DNA of 64,000 bases from Pelobacter seleniigenes DSM 18267 (GCF_000711225.1 NZ_JOMG01000001.1:62001-126000), one strand, 5' to 3'. Counted from the first letter of the stretch, positions 43,625 to 52,984 are shown. Program-made: numbers and translations. The notes: a model not told the origin generated them from the sequence alone.

Positions 43625-44455
43625 ATGCCCAGAAAAAAAATGGGAGAAATCCTGATTGAAAACAAAGTCATCTCAGAACAGGATCTGAATAAAGCATTAT
43701 TGAGACAAAAAGGCACCAAGCAGCCTATCGGGCAGATTCTGGAAGATATGGACGTCATTCTTGAAGAAGATATCGCCCAGGCTCTGTCCACTCAGTTCGG
43801 TTTTACCTATGTCAAAAAATTCGCTCAATACAAGTTCCCTTTGGACGTGCTCAACAAAGTTGACGCCGATTTTGCCTTGTCCCATATGATCTTCCCCCTG
43901 AAGATCGACAACAAGACCCTTTACCTTGCCATGTCCAACCCGCTGGACATGGCGCTGCAGAACGATCTGTCTTTTAAGCTCGGCATGCGTATTTCCCCCT
44001 GCGTTGCCACTTCTGCGGAAATCAAAGCAGCGATCAAGAAACACTATCTGAAAGAGATTAAAGAGCAGGCTGGCGAACAGGCGGTCAACATTTTATTGGT
44101 CGACAATCAGGATATTGTCCTCAACGCTGCCGAAGCTGCCCTGAAAAAAGAAGGCTACCTGGTGTACAAGGCCAAAAATGGCGCTGAGGGGCTGTCCATT
44201 GCAAGTCAACTGTTACCCGATCTGGTCATCACTGAAATTGCCATGCCTCGCATGGATGGTGTTCAACTCTATAAATCCATGCGCGCCAACCAAGACCTTG
44301 GCCGCATACCGGTTATCGCTTTAGCGGCCCGAACCGGGGCCGAAGATGAGGCCAGGTTGCTGGATATGGGATTTGACGATTTTATTGCCAAGCCGATTAA
44401 TCCCATCCGCCTGTTGGCCCGGACCAGAAAAGCATTACGGCTCGTTACAAAATAA
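43625..44455 (+). CDS. MshEN-domain protein with a degenerate receiver domain
   Basis: A 276-residue two-domain protein. Residues 1-140 are an MshEN/GspE N-terminal domain: KMGEILIENKVISEQDLNKALLRQK ... PIGQILEDMDVILEEDIAQALSTQFG, the repeat that binds c-di-GMP in MshE-type proteins, followed by the FPLKIDNKTLYLAMSNPLD sheet. Residues 152-270 are a response-regulator receiver (NILLVDNQDIVL ... PDLVITEIAMPRMDG ... ALAARTG ... DDFIAKPINP). The phosphorylation Asp is replaced by Glu (ITEIAMP) and the acidic pair is reduced to Asp-Asn, so it is probably not phosphorylated and may be locked in an active-like state. No ATPase domain is present. Single gene. Confidence 0.83.
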   Translation: MPRKKMGEILIENKVISEQDLNKALLRQKGTKQPIGQILEDMDVILEEDIAQALSTQFGFTYVKKFAQYKFPLDVLNKVDADFALSHMIFPLKIDNKTLYLAMSNPLDMALQNDLSFKLGMRISPCVATSAEIKAAIKKHYLKEIKEQAGEQAVNILLVDNQDIVLNAAEAALKKEGYLVYKAKNGAEGLSIASQLLPDLVITEIAMPRMDGVQLYKSMRANQDLGRIPVIALAARTGAEDEARLLDMGFDDFIAKPINPIRLLARTRKALRLVTK

Positions 44456-44612
44456 ATCACTATGCACTGAATGTGCATGGGTTTTGACGGGACTGAAAGT
44501 CCATAGTTTTGAACTAGCCCACTGGAAGAATAAAGAGACTCTTTTCGCGCCTCACATTTTCGGACAACCTCCTGAGGTGCGAAAAATCCGCCGGCACTTT
44601 ATCAACAACCAG

Positions 44613-45803
44613 CTAAAGCTGCCACAGGTCTTCAGCGGCATAAGTCAACCGCTTCAGGCCGGTTGCGCCAACCCGCCAGGTATTTTCCACCCCAACGGCC
44701 CCCAGCCCGGCAAAGACGGCTTTCGGCTCAAAAGCAAAGGTCATCCCCTCTTCCAGTAGCTCCTCGTCGAAGCCCGCAGCGATAAAAGGATACTCATCGA
44801 CTTCGATACCAATGCCATGCCCCAGAAATGCCACCTGGGCTCCCTTGGTCCCCATAAAGTGATCACGATAGCCAAGGTCATCCGCCAGCTGTCGACACTG
44901 ATGATAAAGATCACTCCAGGCAACACCGGGTCGGGCAATGCTGTACAGCTTTTCCTGAATCGACAACATATCCCGATAGGCTTTTTGTAATGGCTCGGGT
45001 AACGGACCTATGGAGAGAGTTCGGGTCTGATCAACCAGATAGCCGTCATAAGCAATGATGTAATCAAGAATGATCGGCTCCCCGGCGACAATTTTTTTAT
45101 AGCTCGCCCCTTGTCCGACGGCAGGATTGACACCGAGTCCGCCAAGGGGAGCATCCAGATAGGTCGGAACGGCGCCATCACTGCCGGAGAAGACATGGCC
45201 GAAATAGATCTCCGCGTTGAAGCTGCGAAAACGGATAATCCCCTGATGCCCTTCTTTACGCGCAAAGCACTCCAACTCGGCTGCGACCTCCAGATCCGTC
45301 TTCCCCTCCCTGATGATCGTCTTGGCATATTCAAAGGTCTTTTCCGCCAGCAGCGCACAATCCTTCATAATTTCTATCTCATACGGACTCTTTATTGCCC
45401 GTACCTGCCTGACCAGAGGCGAAATATTCCTGATCTCGGCGGAGGGAAACAGCTGCTGGTAACGTTGGAACAGCTGGACGGGAAGAACATCAAGTTCCAT
45501 TCCAAGGGTCGTAAAATCGCGCAGTCCATGCTCTGCCAGGATTCCGGGCAGAGCCTTAAATCCGGTCAGGTTAAGAACATGCTGCAAGCCGCTCTCCATC
45601 CGCGCGCGGGCATGATCTTTAACAACCAGATAGAGCGGTTCTCCTTCAGCCGGCAGAAAAAACACGCCGCGCTGAATCGAACCGGTGAAATAAAACAGGT
45701 CACTATTTTGAACCAGCACTGCAGCTGCCAGGTCATTTTCCAGCAAGTATTGCTGGAGTCTTTTATGACGCGCGGTCAGTTCAGTTAATGGGGTTATTCG
45801 CAT
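44613..45803 (-). CDS. M24-family Xaa-Pro aminopeptidase
   Basis: A 396-residue protein with a creatinase N-terminal domain (residues 1-130; AAAVLVQNSDLFYFTGSIQRGVFFLP) and a pita-bread M24 catalytic domain. The metal ligands are visible in order: the two Asp in LDYIIAYDGYLVDQTRT, His in GHGIGIEVDEYP, Glu in FAFEPKAVF and Glu in VGVENTWRV. It removes N-terminal residues before proline in the cytoplasm. It stands alone on the minus strand beside the long non-coding region at 45.8-46.4 kb. Confidence 0.93.
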   Translation of the reverse strand: MRITPLTELTARHKRLQQYLLENDLAAAVLVQNSDLFYFTGSIQRGVFFLPAEGEPLYLVVKDHARARMESGLQHVLNLTGFKALPGILAEHGLRDFTTLGMELDVLPVQLFQRYQQLFPSAEIRNISPLVRQVRAIKSPYEIEIMKDCALLAEKTFEYAKTIIREGKTDLEVAAELECFARKEGHQGIIRFRSFNAEIYFGHVFSGSDGAVPTYLDAPLGGLGVNPAVGQGASYKKIVAGEPIILDYIIAYDGYLVDQTRTLSIGPLPEPLQKAYRDMLSIQEKLYSIARPGVAWSDLYHQCRQLADDLGYRDHFMGTKGAQVAFLGHGIGIEVDEYPFIAAGFDEELLEEGMTFAFEPKAVFAGLGAVGVENTWRVGATGLKRLTYAAEDLWQL

Positions 45804-46412
45804 GACAATTATTCCTAAAAAAATGAGGAGAAAATTCAGAGCACAGACATTTTACCATCTGCTCCTGTAAATACTTTCAGCCCCTCCCATGATCACTGCG
45901 GTGGCTCTTGCTGCGCTGCGCAAGGTCACGTTCGGTAGTGAGACAAGGTCGGAATTTCCTCTTCGCAGAGCCCGAAAATCAAAATTTTCTGTCAAGAAAA
46001 AAAGCCCTTTAAGACGCTTTTTCTGCCTAAAATCACTCTCTTTTTTTTGCCTATTTTTTATGCAAAGAGGACAAGTGACAGCCCTGTGGGAAGAATCGCA
46101 GATGATTCGACAGTTTTTCACAACGCTATCCACAGTTGCTGTGAACAGCCCAACATGGGGCTGACAGTCGGCATCTTCCACAGTGGAAAAAGCGGTTTTT
46201 TCCAAGGCTCCGAAACAGCCCGCCAAGGCTTATCAACAGTACACATCACCATTCGACAGGTCTTTTTTCGGCTTACTATTAAACAGTTAACAGGTCTGTT
46301 AAGTTTCACCCACAGATGACGGGAAGAGTTATCCCCATGATGCGTGGGATAACATCCTCATGCCAACAGCCGTTGCAAAGAGCACTGCGGTGGATTATTG
46401 CAGTAAACGCGC
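45804..46412. other. 609-base non-coding region with a cluster of DnaA-box-like 9-mers
   Basis: No gene is convincing. Within about 210 bases are three 9-mers one mismatch from TTATCCACA: CTATCCACA (46126-46134), TTATCAACA (46230-46238) and TTATCCCCA (46329-46337), plus weaker ones TTTTTCACA (about 46115), TCTTCCACA (46174-46182) and TCACCCACA (about 46306). A T-rich tract (about 46010-46060) lies to the left. This resembles DnaA-binding regions at origins or titration sites. No dnaA, dnaN, gidA or parAB lies nearby and flanking gene orientation does not suggest an origin. Confidence 0.4.
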
Positions 46413-46919
46413 TCAGACCACCACTTCAGCACAGTCGGCGGAGTCCCCGTTGAGCTTGGCAAGAGCGTGGGGCAATGCCGGCAACACAACTGTAAAATTT
46501 TCCCGAACCCCTTTCGGACTTCCCGGCAAATTGATAATCAGGCTCCTCTTCCGGACTCCGACCACTGCCCTTGACAGCATCCCATGGGGGGTTTTTTCCA
46601 TACTGACCCGGCGCATGGCTTCGGCCATCCCAGGAATCTGATAATCAAGGATCGCGGTCGTCGCCTGGGGAGTCACATCCCGGGGACTCAATCCGGTTCC
46701 GCCGGTGGTTAGAATCAGGTTTAAATTCAAATCATCCACCCAGCTTTTCAACAGCAGGGAGATCTTCTCTTCATCGTCCGCCACTATCTGGTACCGAACA
46801 ATGTCCCCCAGGCCGGCGGCAAGTTCGCCCAACAACGGCCCGCTTTCATCAATGCGGTCTCCGCTGGCTCCCTTATCCGACAAGGTCAGCACCCCTATTG
46901 TATAATGCATCTGCTCCAT
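46413..46919 (-). CDS. mog: Molybdopterin adenylyltransferase, MogA/MoaB family
   Basis: A 168-residue MoCF-domain protein: IGVLTLSDKGASGDRIDESGPLL, the TTGGTGLSPRDVTPQAT motif (about residues 70-86, molybdopterin-binding), MAEAMRRVSMEKTPHGMLSRAVVGVR and LIINLPGSPKGVREN. It activates molybdopterin by adenylation before metal insertion, needed for Mo/W enzymes common in these anaerobes. AGAGG lies just before the ATG. It may be the last gene of a minus-strand set with the two preceding genes, 76 bases apart. Confidence 0.92.
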   Translation of the reverse strand: MEQMHYTIGVLTLSDKGASGDRIDESGPLLGELAAGLGDIVRYQIVADDEEKISLLLKSWVDDLNLNLILTTGGTGLSPRDVTPQATTAILDYQIPGMAEAMRRVSMEKTPHGMLSRAVVGVRKRSLIINLPGSPKGVRENFTVVLPALPHALAKLNGDSADCAEVVV

Positions 46920-46995
46920 AAAGCCTCTTTGCTCTGAAAAACGGGCGTTACTGGGAAAAATTCAGATTTCAACCTGCCTGGTCCGACAAAGGCGA

Positions 46996-48024
46996 TCAGG
47001 ACTTTTTTTTACTCATCAGCATTCGTCTGGCATTGTTGACAATAACCTGGGTGACATTCTTGCTTTTGGCAAGGTCTCTGATGTCACGTTCGGAAAGAAA
47101 GCCCATAAAGCGTACCGCCTGCTGTAACGGCGTCCGCGGATGATAAACCAAGGCTTTTTTCATATCGTATATCTTGATCCACTCCCTGTTCAACAGGATA
47201 ATTCGGATCAACTCCTCAGAGGAACTGCGGTTTTTGGCCACCGCGAGGACCTCCCCTTCGGTAATACGAGGGTTTTTCAAGACGGCCGAACTGACCAGTT
47301 TATTCGGCTCCCGAATCAACAGAGTGCGCCACTCCTTATCACCGGTCAACGCCATCTTGATTTTTTCAGCGACCGCCATCTCCTGTAATTGTTGATATTT
47401 GGTCAGAGTCTCTTCGTCTAGCTCTTCTTCGTTGATCTCATCGCTGCCGTCTTCTGCTGGCAGCTCATCGACCTTCGACGCAGAATCTTTTGCATCGGCA
47501 ACGCTTTTATCGACCGGTTCCTTCCAGCCCAGGCGTATTTTGGTGGCTTTGTCTGCTCTGGGATTGTTGATAATCGCAACTCTGAGACTATCGGTCTTAC
47601 GCAAGGCTTCATCGTTATGGACCAGCATATCAAGAACATCACCGGAGCTGTGTTCAGCCAGGAACAGCAGGGTCTTAATCCCGATCATGGGATGGGTCAC
47701 GGCATCCTGCATGACAACCGGATCGTGATAACGCAGCCGCACAATCAGATCGATGATCGCCGGGTGAAGCTCCCTCTGAACCAGAGCGGCCAAAAGAATT
47801 TTTGCCGGCAGAGTGCTTAGCGTATTCAGAGCTTCATTTTTAAGCTCTTCGTTTTCACCGTGATAAAAGACGAACAGAACCATGACCAAGTTTGGTCCGG
47901 ACATGGGCAGAGCCCCTCTGGCGGCCGCCAGACGCACCTGGTGCCCCCCCCACTTGCTCATGATTTTGGCGACTTCTGCCGGGATTTTTATGCGAATTTT
48001 TTCCTTATCCTGCTGGCCGTTCAA
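46996..48024 (-). CDS. Helical-repeat protein of unknown function
   Basis: A 342-residue cytoplasmic protein that I cannot assign to a characterised family. It is helical, with two parts divided by an acidic low-complexity linker (about residues 186-212; ELPAEDGSDEINEEELDEET). Each part looks like a run of HEAT-like helices: LPAKILLAALVQRELHPAIIDLIVRLRYHDPVVMQDAVTHP in the first; LIREPNKLVSSAVLKNPRITEGEVLAVAKNRSSSEELIRIIL in the second, with a Lys-rich end (RRMLMSKKKS). It begins with TTG at 48024 overlapping the SPOR gene stop (TTGA), so the two are coupled. Confidence 0.8.
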   Translation of the reverse strand: MNGQQDKEKIRIKIPAEVAKIMSKWGGHQVRLAAARGALPMSGPNLVMVLFVFYHGENEELKNEALNTLSTLPAKILLAALVQRELHPAIIDLIVRLRYHDPVVMQDAVTHPMIGIKTLLFLAEHSSGDVLDMLVHNDEALRKTDSLRVAIINNPRADKATKIRLGWKEPVDKSVADAKDSASKVDELPAEDGSDEINEEELDEETLTKYQQLQEMAVAEKIKMALTGDKEWRTLLIREPNKLVSSAVLKNPRITEGEVLAVAKNRSSSEELIRIILLNREWIKIYDMKKALVYHPRTPLQQAVRFMGFLSERDIRDLAKSKNVTQVIVNNARRMLMSKKKS

Positions 48025-48914
48025 TCCTGTTGTCCCTTTGCAATGATCTGCGCATGAATATGGTCGGTCCTGAACTGATCACGGAGCAGTTGGGCGGTCG
48101 CTTCATTCAGACCATCGGCCCGCAGAATTGTTCCGTGCATAACCAGCTCCGTATCCACCCATTTAACTGCGATTCCGGCTTTCGTCAAGTGATCCTGCAA
48201 TGCGTGCGCCCGCTCTCTGTTAAAAAAGGACCCCACATAAACCGCCAGATGGCCTTGCTGCGGCAGCACAAAAGCCGAATCCACCTGCCGCTTTATCTCT
48301 GCCAGCCGCTGGCGGGCTTTCCCCTCCGGATAAATCCCTTCCAACAGGCGAACCATGGCAACCGGACCATCCCCTGGGCGGGCATGGAAAGTGATGGCAT
48401 GAGCATTGAAAGTTTCCTGCCCCTTGGCTAATACCGAATCGGTAATAAAAGGACCGGCCTCGATCGCGTAACCAACCGACACCACGGACGGAGCAGCCTC
48501 TGCAGCAACAGCCGGAACCTGACTGTCCACCGGCACAACGGACGGGGTCGCAGCAGGTTTGGCTTCAGCGCGACTGGCAGCAGCGGGAGCCTGCACAGGC
48601 GGCCGTTTTGGAATGGGGATTCTCGGGCTCGATGATATTTCTTGGGGTACTGGGTGGGTGGGTTGCGGGGTTGAAGAAGAAAGCTCGAACAGGTAAAATC
48701 CGCCACAGATTGCAATCACAAACACCGCAGCAATGACAAAGTACTGGGCCGTGCTTGACTTCTTCAATTCAACGGCTCTGATTTCACGTTCAACCAGTTC
48801 ATCAAAGGCCTTCTCTCCCGCGGTCCGGGACGCAGGCGTCTGTCCGGGGACAACAGCCCTCTGCCGAGCCGTGGTTTGCTCACTAAGAGGCGATTCCTGT
48901 CCTGAGTCTTCCAT
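48021..48914 (-). CDS. SPOR-domain membrane protein
   Basis: A 297-residue protein from the ATG at 48914 (TGGAGT upstream); the frame is open further into the EF-G gene but without a start signal. A cytoplasmic N-terminus (about 60 residues) is followed by one membrane helix (YFVIAAVFVIAICGGFYLF), a Pro/Ala-rich periplasmic linker (about 90-155) and a C-terminal region with SPOR-like pattern (GYAIEAGPFITDSVLAKGQETF; HLAVYVGSFFNRERAHALQDHLTKAGIAVKWV). SPOR domains bind denuded septal peptidoglycan, suggesting a cell-division or envelope role. Its end overlaps the next gene. Confidence 0.78.
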   Translation of the reverse strand: MEDSGQESPLSEQTTARQRAVVPGQTPASRTAGEKAFDELVEREIRAVELKKSSTAQYFVIAAVFVIAICGGFYLFELSSSTPQPTHPVPQEISSSPRIPIPKRPPVQAPAAASRAEAKPAATPSVVPVDSQVPAVAAEAAPSVVSVGYAIEAGPFITDSVLAKGQETFNAHAITFHARPGDGPVAMVRLLEGIYPEGKARQRLAEIKRQVDSAFVLPQQGHLAVYVGSFFNRERAHALQDHLTKAGIAVKWVDTELVMHGTILRADGLNEATAQLLRDQFRTDHIHAQIIAKGQQD

Positions 48915-48965
48915 CAAAATACTCCACTGCTCGCTAACGCTGCCATCCTGCCCCCATCTTGCCTG

Positions 48966-49000
48966 AAAAACCAAAGGGCACCCGCTGCGGTGCCCTTTGG
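48966..49000 (-). terminator. Terminator after the EF-G-like gene
   Basis: CCAAAGGGCACC (48971-48982) pairs perfectly with GGTGCCCTTTGG (48989-49000). On the minus strand it is followed by TTTTT, 9 bases past the EF-G stop. It separates that gene from the SPOR gene. Confidence 0.85.
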
Positions 49001-49008
49001 AATCTGCA

Positions 49009-51087
49009 TCAGGCGGGTTGCGCCAGATCCTCCAGAATCCTGGCTGTCTGGTGCGTCGGCACCTCCTCATATTTACTGAACTCCATGGTAAACATCCCCC
49101 GGTCCGAGGTCATGGATCTGAGTTCAGGGGCATAGCGCAGCACCTCGGCCATGGGCACTTCCGCCCGGATAACCTGGCTGTTGGCCTGCGGTTCGACGCC
49201 GACAACCTTTCCCCGGCGCGAGTTAAGATCACCGATGACATCCCCCATGCAATCATCAGGCACGGTAATTTCCATGGTCATGATCGGTTCAAGCAGAACC
49301 GGTTTGCACAGTTCCATAGCTTTTTTGAAAGCCATGGACCCGGCGACTTTGAAAGCCATCTCCGATGAGTCGACGGAGTGATGAGAACCATCGTACAGGG
49401 CAACCTGGACATCGACCACCTGGTTTTTGGTCAACGGCCCGAATTTCATCGCTTCCTGAATTCCTTTATCGACCGCCGGAATATAGTTTCTCGGCACAAC
49501 ACCACCGACAACCTTGTCAACAAACTCGTAACCCGAGCCACGGGGCAACGGTTTAACCTCGATCCAGACATCGCCATACTGGCCGCGTCCCCCGGACTGT
49601 TTTTTATACTTGCCCTGGACTTGTGCCGAAGCTTTGATGGTCTCGCGATAAGGAACTTTGGGCTCCTTCAAAATCACGTCCGCCCCATACTTCCGCTTCA
49701 ACCGTTCAACCGCTACCTCAAGGTGAATCTGCCCCATCCCGGATAAAACCATTTCCTTGGTTTCTTCGTCGCGGGTCACCGTCAGGGTAGGATCTTCCTC
49801 CATCAGACGCTGCAACCCGGTATAGATTTTATCCTCATCCCCTTTCGCCTTGCCTTCCAGGGCGAAGGAAATGATCGGTTTCAAAGGAATCAGCGGTTCA
49901 TACATCACCTGCTGCTTCAGATCGCACAAGGTATCACCGGTAGCGGTGACCTTTAATTTCGGCACCGCAATAATGTCTCCGGCTGCGGCCAGGTTGATGG
50001 CGACCTGTTTTTTCCCCTCCAGTTGGAAAATATTGCTGATCCGCTCTTTCTCATCCTTGTTGGGGTTGAATACCACCGTATCCGGGGCAAGAGTCCCGGA
50101 ATAGACGCGCAGCAGGGTCAACTTACCGGCATAGGGATCATTGATGGTTTTGAAGACCATGGCCGAGAACGGCTCATCTTCACTGGGCTGCCGCTCAACC
50201 GGCTCCTCAGTGCCGGGTTTGACTCCGACCTGGGTCCCCTTGTCGATCGGCGAGGGCAGACAAATCACGATATAATCGAGCAACTGCCGGATGCCGATAT
50301 TGGCGGTCGCGCTGCCACAGAACACCGGAGTAAACACCCCGGTCAGGGTGCCTTCGCGCAGGCCTTGCAGGATCTCATCATCTGAGAGGGTTTCCCCTTC
50401 CAGGTATTTTTCCATCAGCTCATCGTCGGATTCGGCGACAGCTTCCAGTAATTGTTCACGCAGTCGTTCGGCTTCGGCCAGCATATCCGCCGGGATGTCG
50501 CTCTCCTGATAGGTCCCCTTCTCATCGAACTGGAACAGTCGCGCTTTCATTTTGACCAGGTCGACGATCCCCTTGAAGCTCTCTTCGGCGCCGATCGGCA
50601 TGGTCACCACCACGGCCCTGGCCCCAAGTGACTTTTCCATGTCGTCAACAGCTTTGAGGAAATCGGCACGCTCACGATCCATCTTGTTGACAAAAGCAAT
50701 TCTGGGGACCTCGAACTCGTCGCACCACGACCAGATTTGCTTGGTCTGGGCCTTGGTCCCGGAAATCGCGGACACAATCACCACGGCCCCGCCCAGCACC
50801 CTCAGGCAGCGGCGGGTATCATGCAGAAAATTGCTGACGCCGGGAGTATCGACAATATGCAGGCTGTAATCGTTCCAGACACAGTGATTCAAACTGGCAC
50901 TGAGAGTTGACTTGCGCTTGATCTCTTCTTCTTCAAAATCCATTGAAGACGTTCCGTTATCAACCTTGCCCAGCTTATCATTCATGCCGGTGTTGAACAG
51001 AATTGCTTCAACCAGGGAAGTCTTGCCGGCACTATTGTGCGCGACAATGCCAAGATTTCTCAATTTTGATGTGTCGTACTTACCCAT
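49009..51087 (-). CDS. Elongation factor G paralog (EF-G2 type)
   Basis: A 692-residue five-domain translation GTPase: G domain (residues 1-280), domain II (about 300-390), III, IV (about 480-600) and V. The G motifs deviate from canonical EF-G: the P-loop is AHNSAGKTS (usual AHIDAGKTT), the switch I region IKRKSTLSAS replaces ERGITI, while DTPG and NKMD are kept. Domain IV keeps the SGGRGQYGDVWIEV tip-proximal region. It thus belongs to the EF-G2-like paralogs of uncertain function, not the main fusA in the str operon; no ribosomal protein genes are near. AAGGAG precedes the ATG. A strong terminator follows. Expression probably overlaps nadC-birA-coaX upstream. Confidence 0.9.
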   Translation of the reverse strand: MGKYDTSKLRNLGIVAHNSAGKTSLVEAILFNTGMNDKLGKVDNGTSSMDFEEEEIKRKSTLSASLNHCVWNDYSLHIVDTPGVSNFLHDTRRCLRVLGGAVVIVSAISGTKAQTKQIWSWCDEFEVPRIAFVNKMDRERADFLKAVDDMEKSLGARAVVVTMPIGAEESFKGIVDLVKMKARLFQFDEKGTYQESDIPADMLAEAERLREQLLEAVAESDDELMEKYLEGETLSDDEILQGLREGTLTGVFTPVFCGSATANIGIRQLLDYIVICLPSPIDKGTQVGVKPGTEEPVERQPSEDEPFSAMVFKTINDPYAGKLTLLRVYSGTLAPDTVVFNPNKDEKERISNIFQLEGKKQVAINLAAAGDIIAVPKLKVTATGDTLCDLKQQVMYEPLIPLKPIISFALEGKAKGDEDKIYTGLQRLMEEDPTLTVTRDEETKEMVLSGMGQIHLEVAVERLKRKYGADVILKEPKVPYRETIKASAQVQGKYKKQSGGRGQYGDVWIEVKPLPRGSGYEFVDKVVGGVVPRNYIPAVDKGIQEAMKFGPLTKNQVVDVQVALYDGSHHSVDSSEMAFKVAGSMAFKKAMELCKPVLLEPIMTMEITVPDDCMGDVIGDLNSRRGKVVGVEPQANSQVIRAEVPMAEVLRYAPELRSMTSDRGMFTMEFSKYEEVPTHQTARILEDLAQPA

Positions 51088-51202
51088 GAATAGCTCCTTT
51101 TCAGATAAGCCTGCTACGGAGTTCCGCGGTGACAGCCCTCCATTCCATCAACGCCTTCAGGCGTTAAATAACAGGGTATGAGGTGACAACAACCAGTTTT
51201 TA

Positions 51203-51970
51203 TCAGTCTTGATTCCTTTCGTAGAGGATGCGTAATCCTTCCAGGGTTAAAAACGGCTCCACCTGATCAATACAGGAGGTTGCCGCAGCAATCGGAGCGG
51301 CAAGGCCGCCGGTAGCGATGATTTTAGGAGTCTGCTTCAGCTCTGCTTTCATCCGGCTGACAATCCCTTCGACCAGCCCGACATAGCCGAAGAAGATCCC
51401 GGCCTGCATACTGTTGACGGTATTCTTGGCAATGATCTGCGTCGGCCGGGTAAATTCCACCCGTGGCAATTTACTGGCCCTTTCGAACAAAGCTTCCGCC
51501 GAAATCCCTATCCCGGGGGCAATTGCGCCGCCCATATAGGTACCGGTAGGGGAAATCACGTCGAAGGTGGTTGCGGTGCCGAAATCCACTACGATCAACG
51601 GACACTTGTTCTTTTCATAAGCCGCAACCGCATTGACAATGCGATCAGCACCGACTTCCCGCGGGTTGTCATACTGAATCGGCATACCGGTCTTCATGCC
51701 CGGGCCGACCACGTAAGGCGAAAGGTGAAAATAGCGCTGGCACAGTCCTTCAACCGTATTCAACATCGGCGGGACAACAGTTGAAACGATCACGTCGTCG
51801 AGGTCGTCGAAACGCAGTCCGGCCAATTGAAACAAATCGTTGATGAGCATGGCGTACTCATCAACGGTCCGGTACTTGTCGGTACCAACCCGCCAGTTTT
51901 GTTTCAGATCCTGCCCTTGGTAAATTCCCAGCACCGTATTGCTGTTGCCGACGTCAATGACCAGCAGCAT
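51203..51970 (-). CDS. coaX: Type III pantothenate kinase
   Basis: A 255-residue ASKHA kinase: [19 protein letters not shown] (phosphate loop, residues 1-19), the pantothenate-site [33 protein letters not shown] (about residues 108-140), [28 protein letters not shown] and [11 protein letters not shown]. It phosphorylates pantothenate in the first step of coenzyme A synthesis. Third gene of the nadC-birA-coaX operon, 24 bases after birA, with AAGGA before the ATG. Confidence 0.95.
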   Translation of the reverse strand: MLLVIDVGNSNTVLGIYQGQDLKQNWRVGTDKYRTVDEYAMLINDLFQLAGLRFDDLDDVIVSTVVPPMLNTVEGLCQRYFHLSPYVVGPGMKTGMPIQYDNPREVGADRIVNAVAAYEKNKCPLIVVDFGTATTFDVISPTGTYMGGAIAPGIGISAEALFERASKLPRVEFTRPTQIIAKNTVNSMQAGIFFGYVGLVEGIVSRMKAELKQTPKIIATGGLAAPIAAATSCIDQVEPFLTLEGLRILYERNQD

Positions 51971-51994
51971 AAATTCCTTGTCCTTCTAAATGTG

Positions 51995-52984
51995 TCAAAG
52001 CGGCCTGATATCGCCGGTAAGTATACGTTGAATGTTGCCGTCCTCGCTCTGGACCCGCAACGCCCCGTCGCTGTCGAGACCAACCACGGTCCCTTCCAGC
52101 GTCATGGTTCCCTGCTCAACCCGGACCCGCTGATTAAGAATTCCGCACAGGGCTTCCCAGCGTTTCCGAATCGGAGCGAACCCCTGCTCCAGGAATTCCT
52201 GATAATAGCCATCCAGGCGTTGCAGCAACGCGCGGGCAAAGCCCAGTCGATCAACGGGCTGGCCGGTCAGTAAGGCAACCGAGGTGGCCGGATAAAGCTG
52301 CCGTTCGGGCAACTGCTCTGCGGAAATATTCAGGTTGATCCCCATTCCCAGAACCACAAAACGGATCAATTCGGTTTCGGCATCCATCTCGTTGAGCAGT
52401 CCGGCGATTTTAAAACCGTTGACCAGAACATCATTGGGCCATTTGACCCCGGCAGACAAACCGCAAAACTCGTGCAGGGTTTCGGCAACGCTGACCGCCG
52501 ACAGAAAAGTCAGTTGGGGAGCCTGTTGAACAGGAATCTGCGGACGCAAAAGAATGGAGCAGTAGAGGTTGACCCCGGCTGGCGAGACCCAGCTGCGCCC
52601 CATCCGGCCACGCCCTGACAGTTGCCGATCGGCAATGACCACGGTCCCTTCTTCGGCGCCGTCATGACCAAGCTGGCGGGCACGGGTATTGGTTGAATCG
52701 ATCTCTTTAAAGGTCAGGATGGAACGACCGATCAGACGGATATCCAGATTCTGCTTAAGATCTGCAGCAAGCAGAAGATCGGGGGTGTCGACCAGGCGAT
52801 AGCCGGCCGAGTGCTTGGATTCGATGTGAAACCCGATCTCCCGCAAGGATTTAACCTGTTTCCAGACGGCAGCCCGGGAGATGTTCAGCTGGTCACTGAT
52901 ATCCTGCCCCGAGACGAATTGCCCGGGGTGTTGGCGAAAAAAATTCAGAATTCGATCGCGGGAGGTCAATGGCGCTCCATTCAC
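51995..52984 (-). CDS. birA: Bifunctional biotin-protein ligase / biotin operon repressor BirA
   Basis: A 329-residue BirA. An N-terminal HTH (residues 8-60; FVSGQDISDQLNISRAAVWKQVKSL) is followed by the ligase core: STNTRARQL, the GRGRMGRSW adenylate loop (about residues 130-138), VKWPNDVLVNGFKIAGLLNE and GMGINLN, then the C-terminal SH3-like cap (VRVEQGTMTLEGTVVGLDSDGALRV). It attaches biotin to carrier domains such as that of the 15.0-17.9 kb carboxylase and can repress biotin genes. It overlaps nadC by 4 bases. Confidence 0.96.
   Translation of the reverse strand: MNGAPLTSRDRILNFFRQHPGQFVSGQDISDQLNISRAAVWKQVKSLREIGFHIESKHSAGYRLVDTPDLLLAADLKQNLDIRLIGRSILTFKEIDSTNTRARQLGHDGAEEGTVVIADRQLSGRGRMGRSWVSPAGVNLYCSILLRPQIPVQQAPQLTFLSAVSVAETLHEFCGLSAGVKWPNDVLVNGFKIAGLLNEMDAETELIRFVVLGMGINLNISAEQLPERQLYPATSVALLTGQPVDRLGFARALLQRLDGYYQEFLEQGFAPIRKRWEALCGILNQRVRVEQGTMTLEGTVVGLDSDGALRVQSEDGNIQRILTGDIRPL

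Noticed and set aside
45852-46226. Open frames on both strands of the 45.8-46.4 kb gap (124 residues minus, 91 residues plus)
   Set aside because: Compositions are odd (many Arg/Ser/Cys), there are no ribosome sites or recognisable domains, and the frames overlap on opposite strands. Better explained as non-coding.
45804-46412. A firm chromosomal origin call
   Set aside because: No origin-linked genes lie nearby, genes to the right all point toward the region, and the best boxes each have a mismatch. Kept only as a finding.
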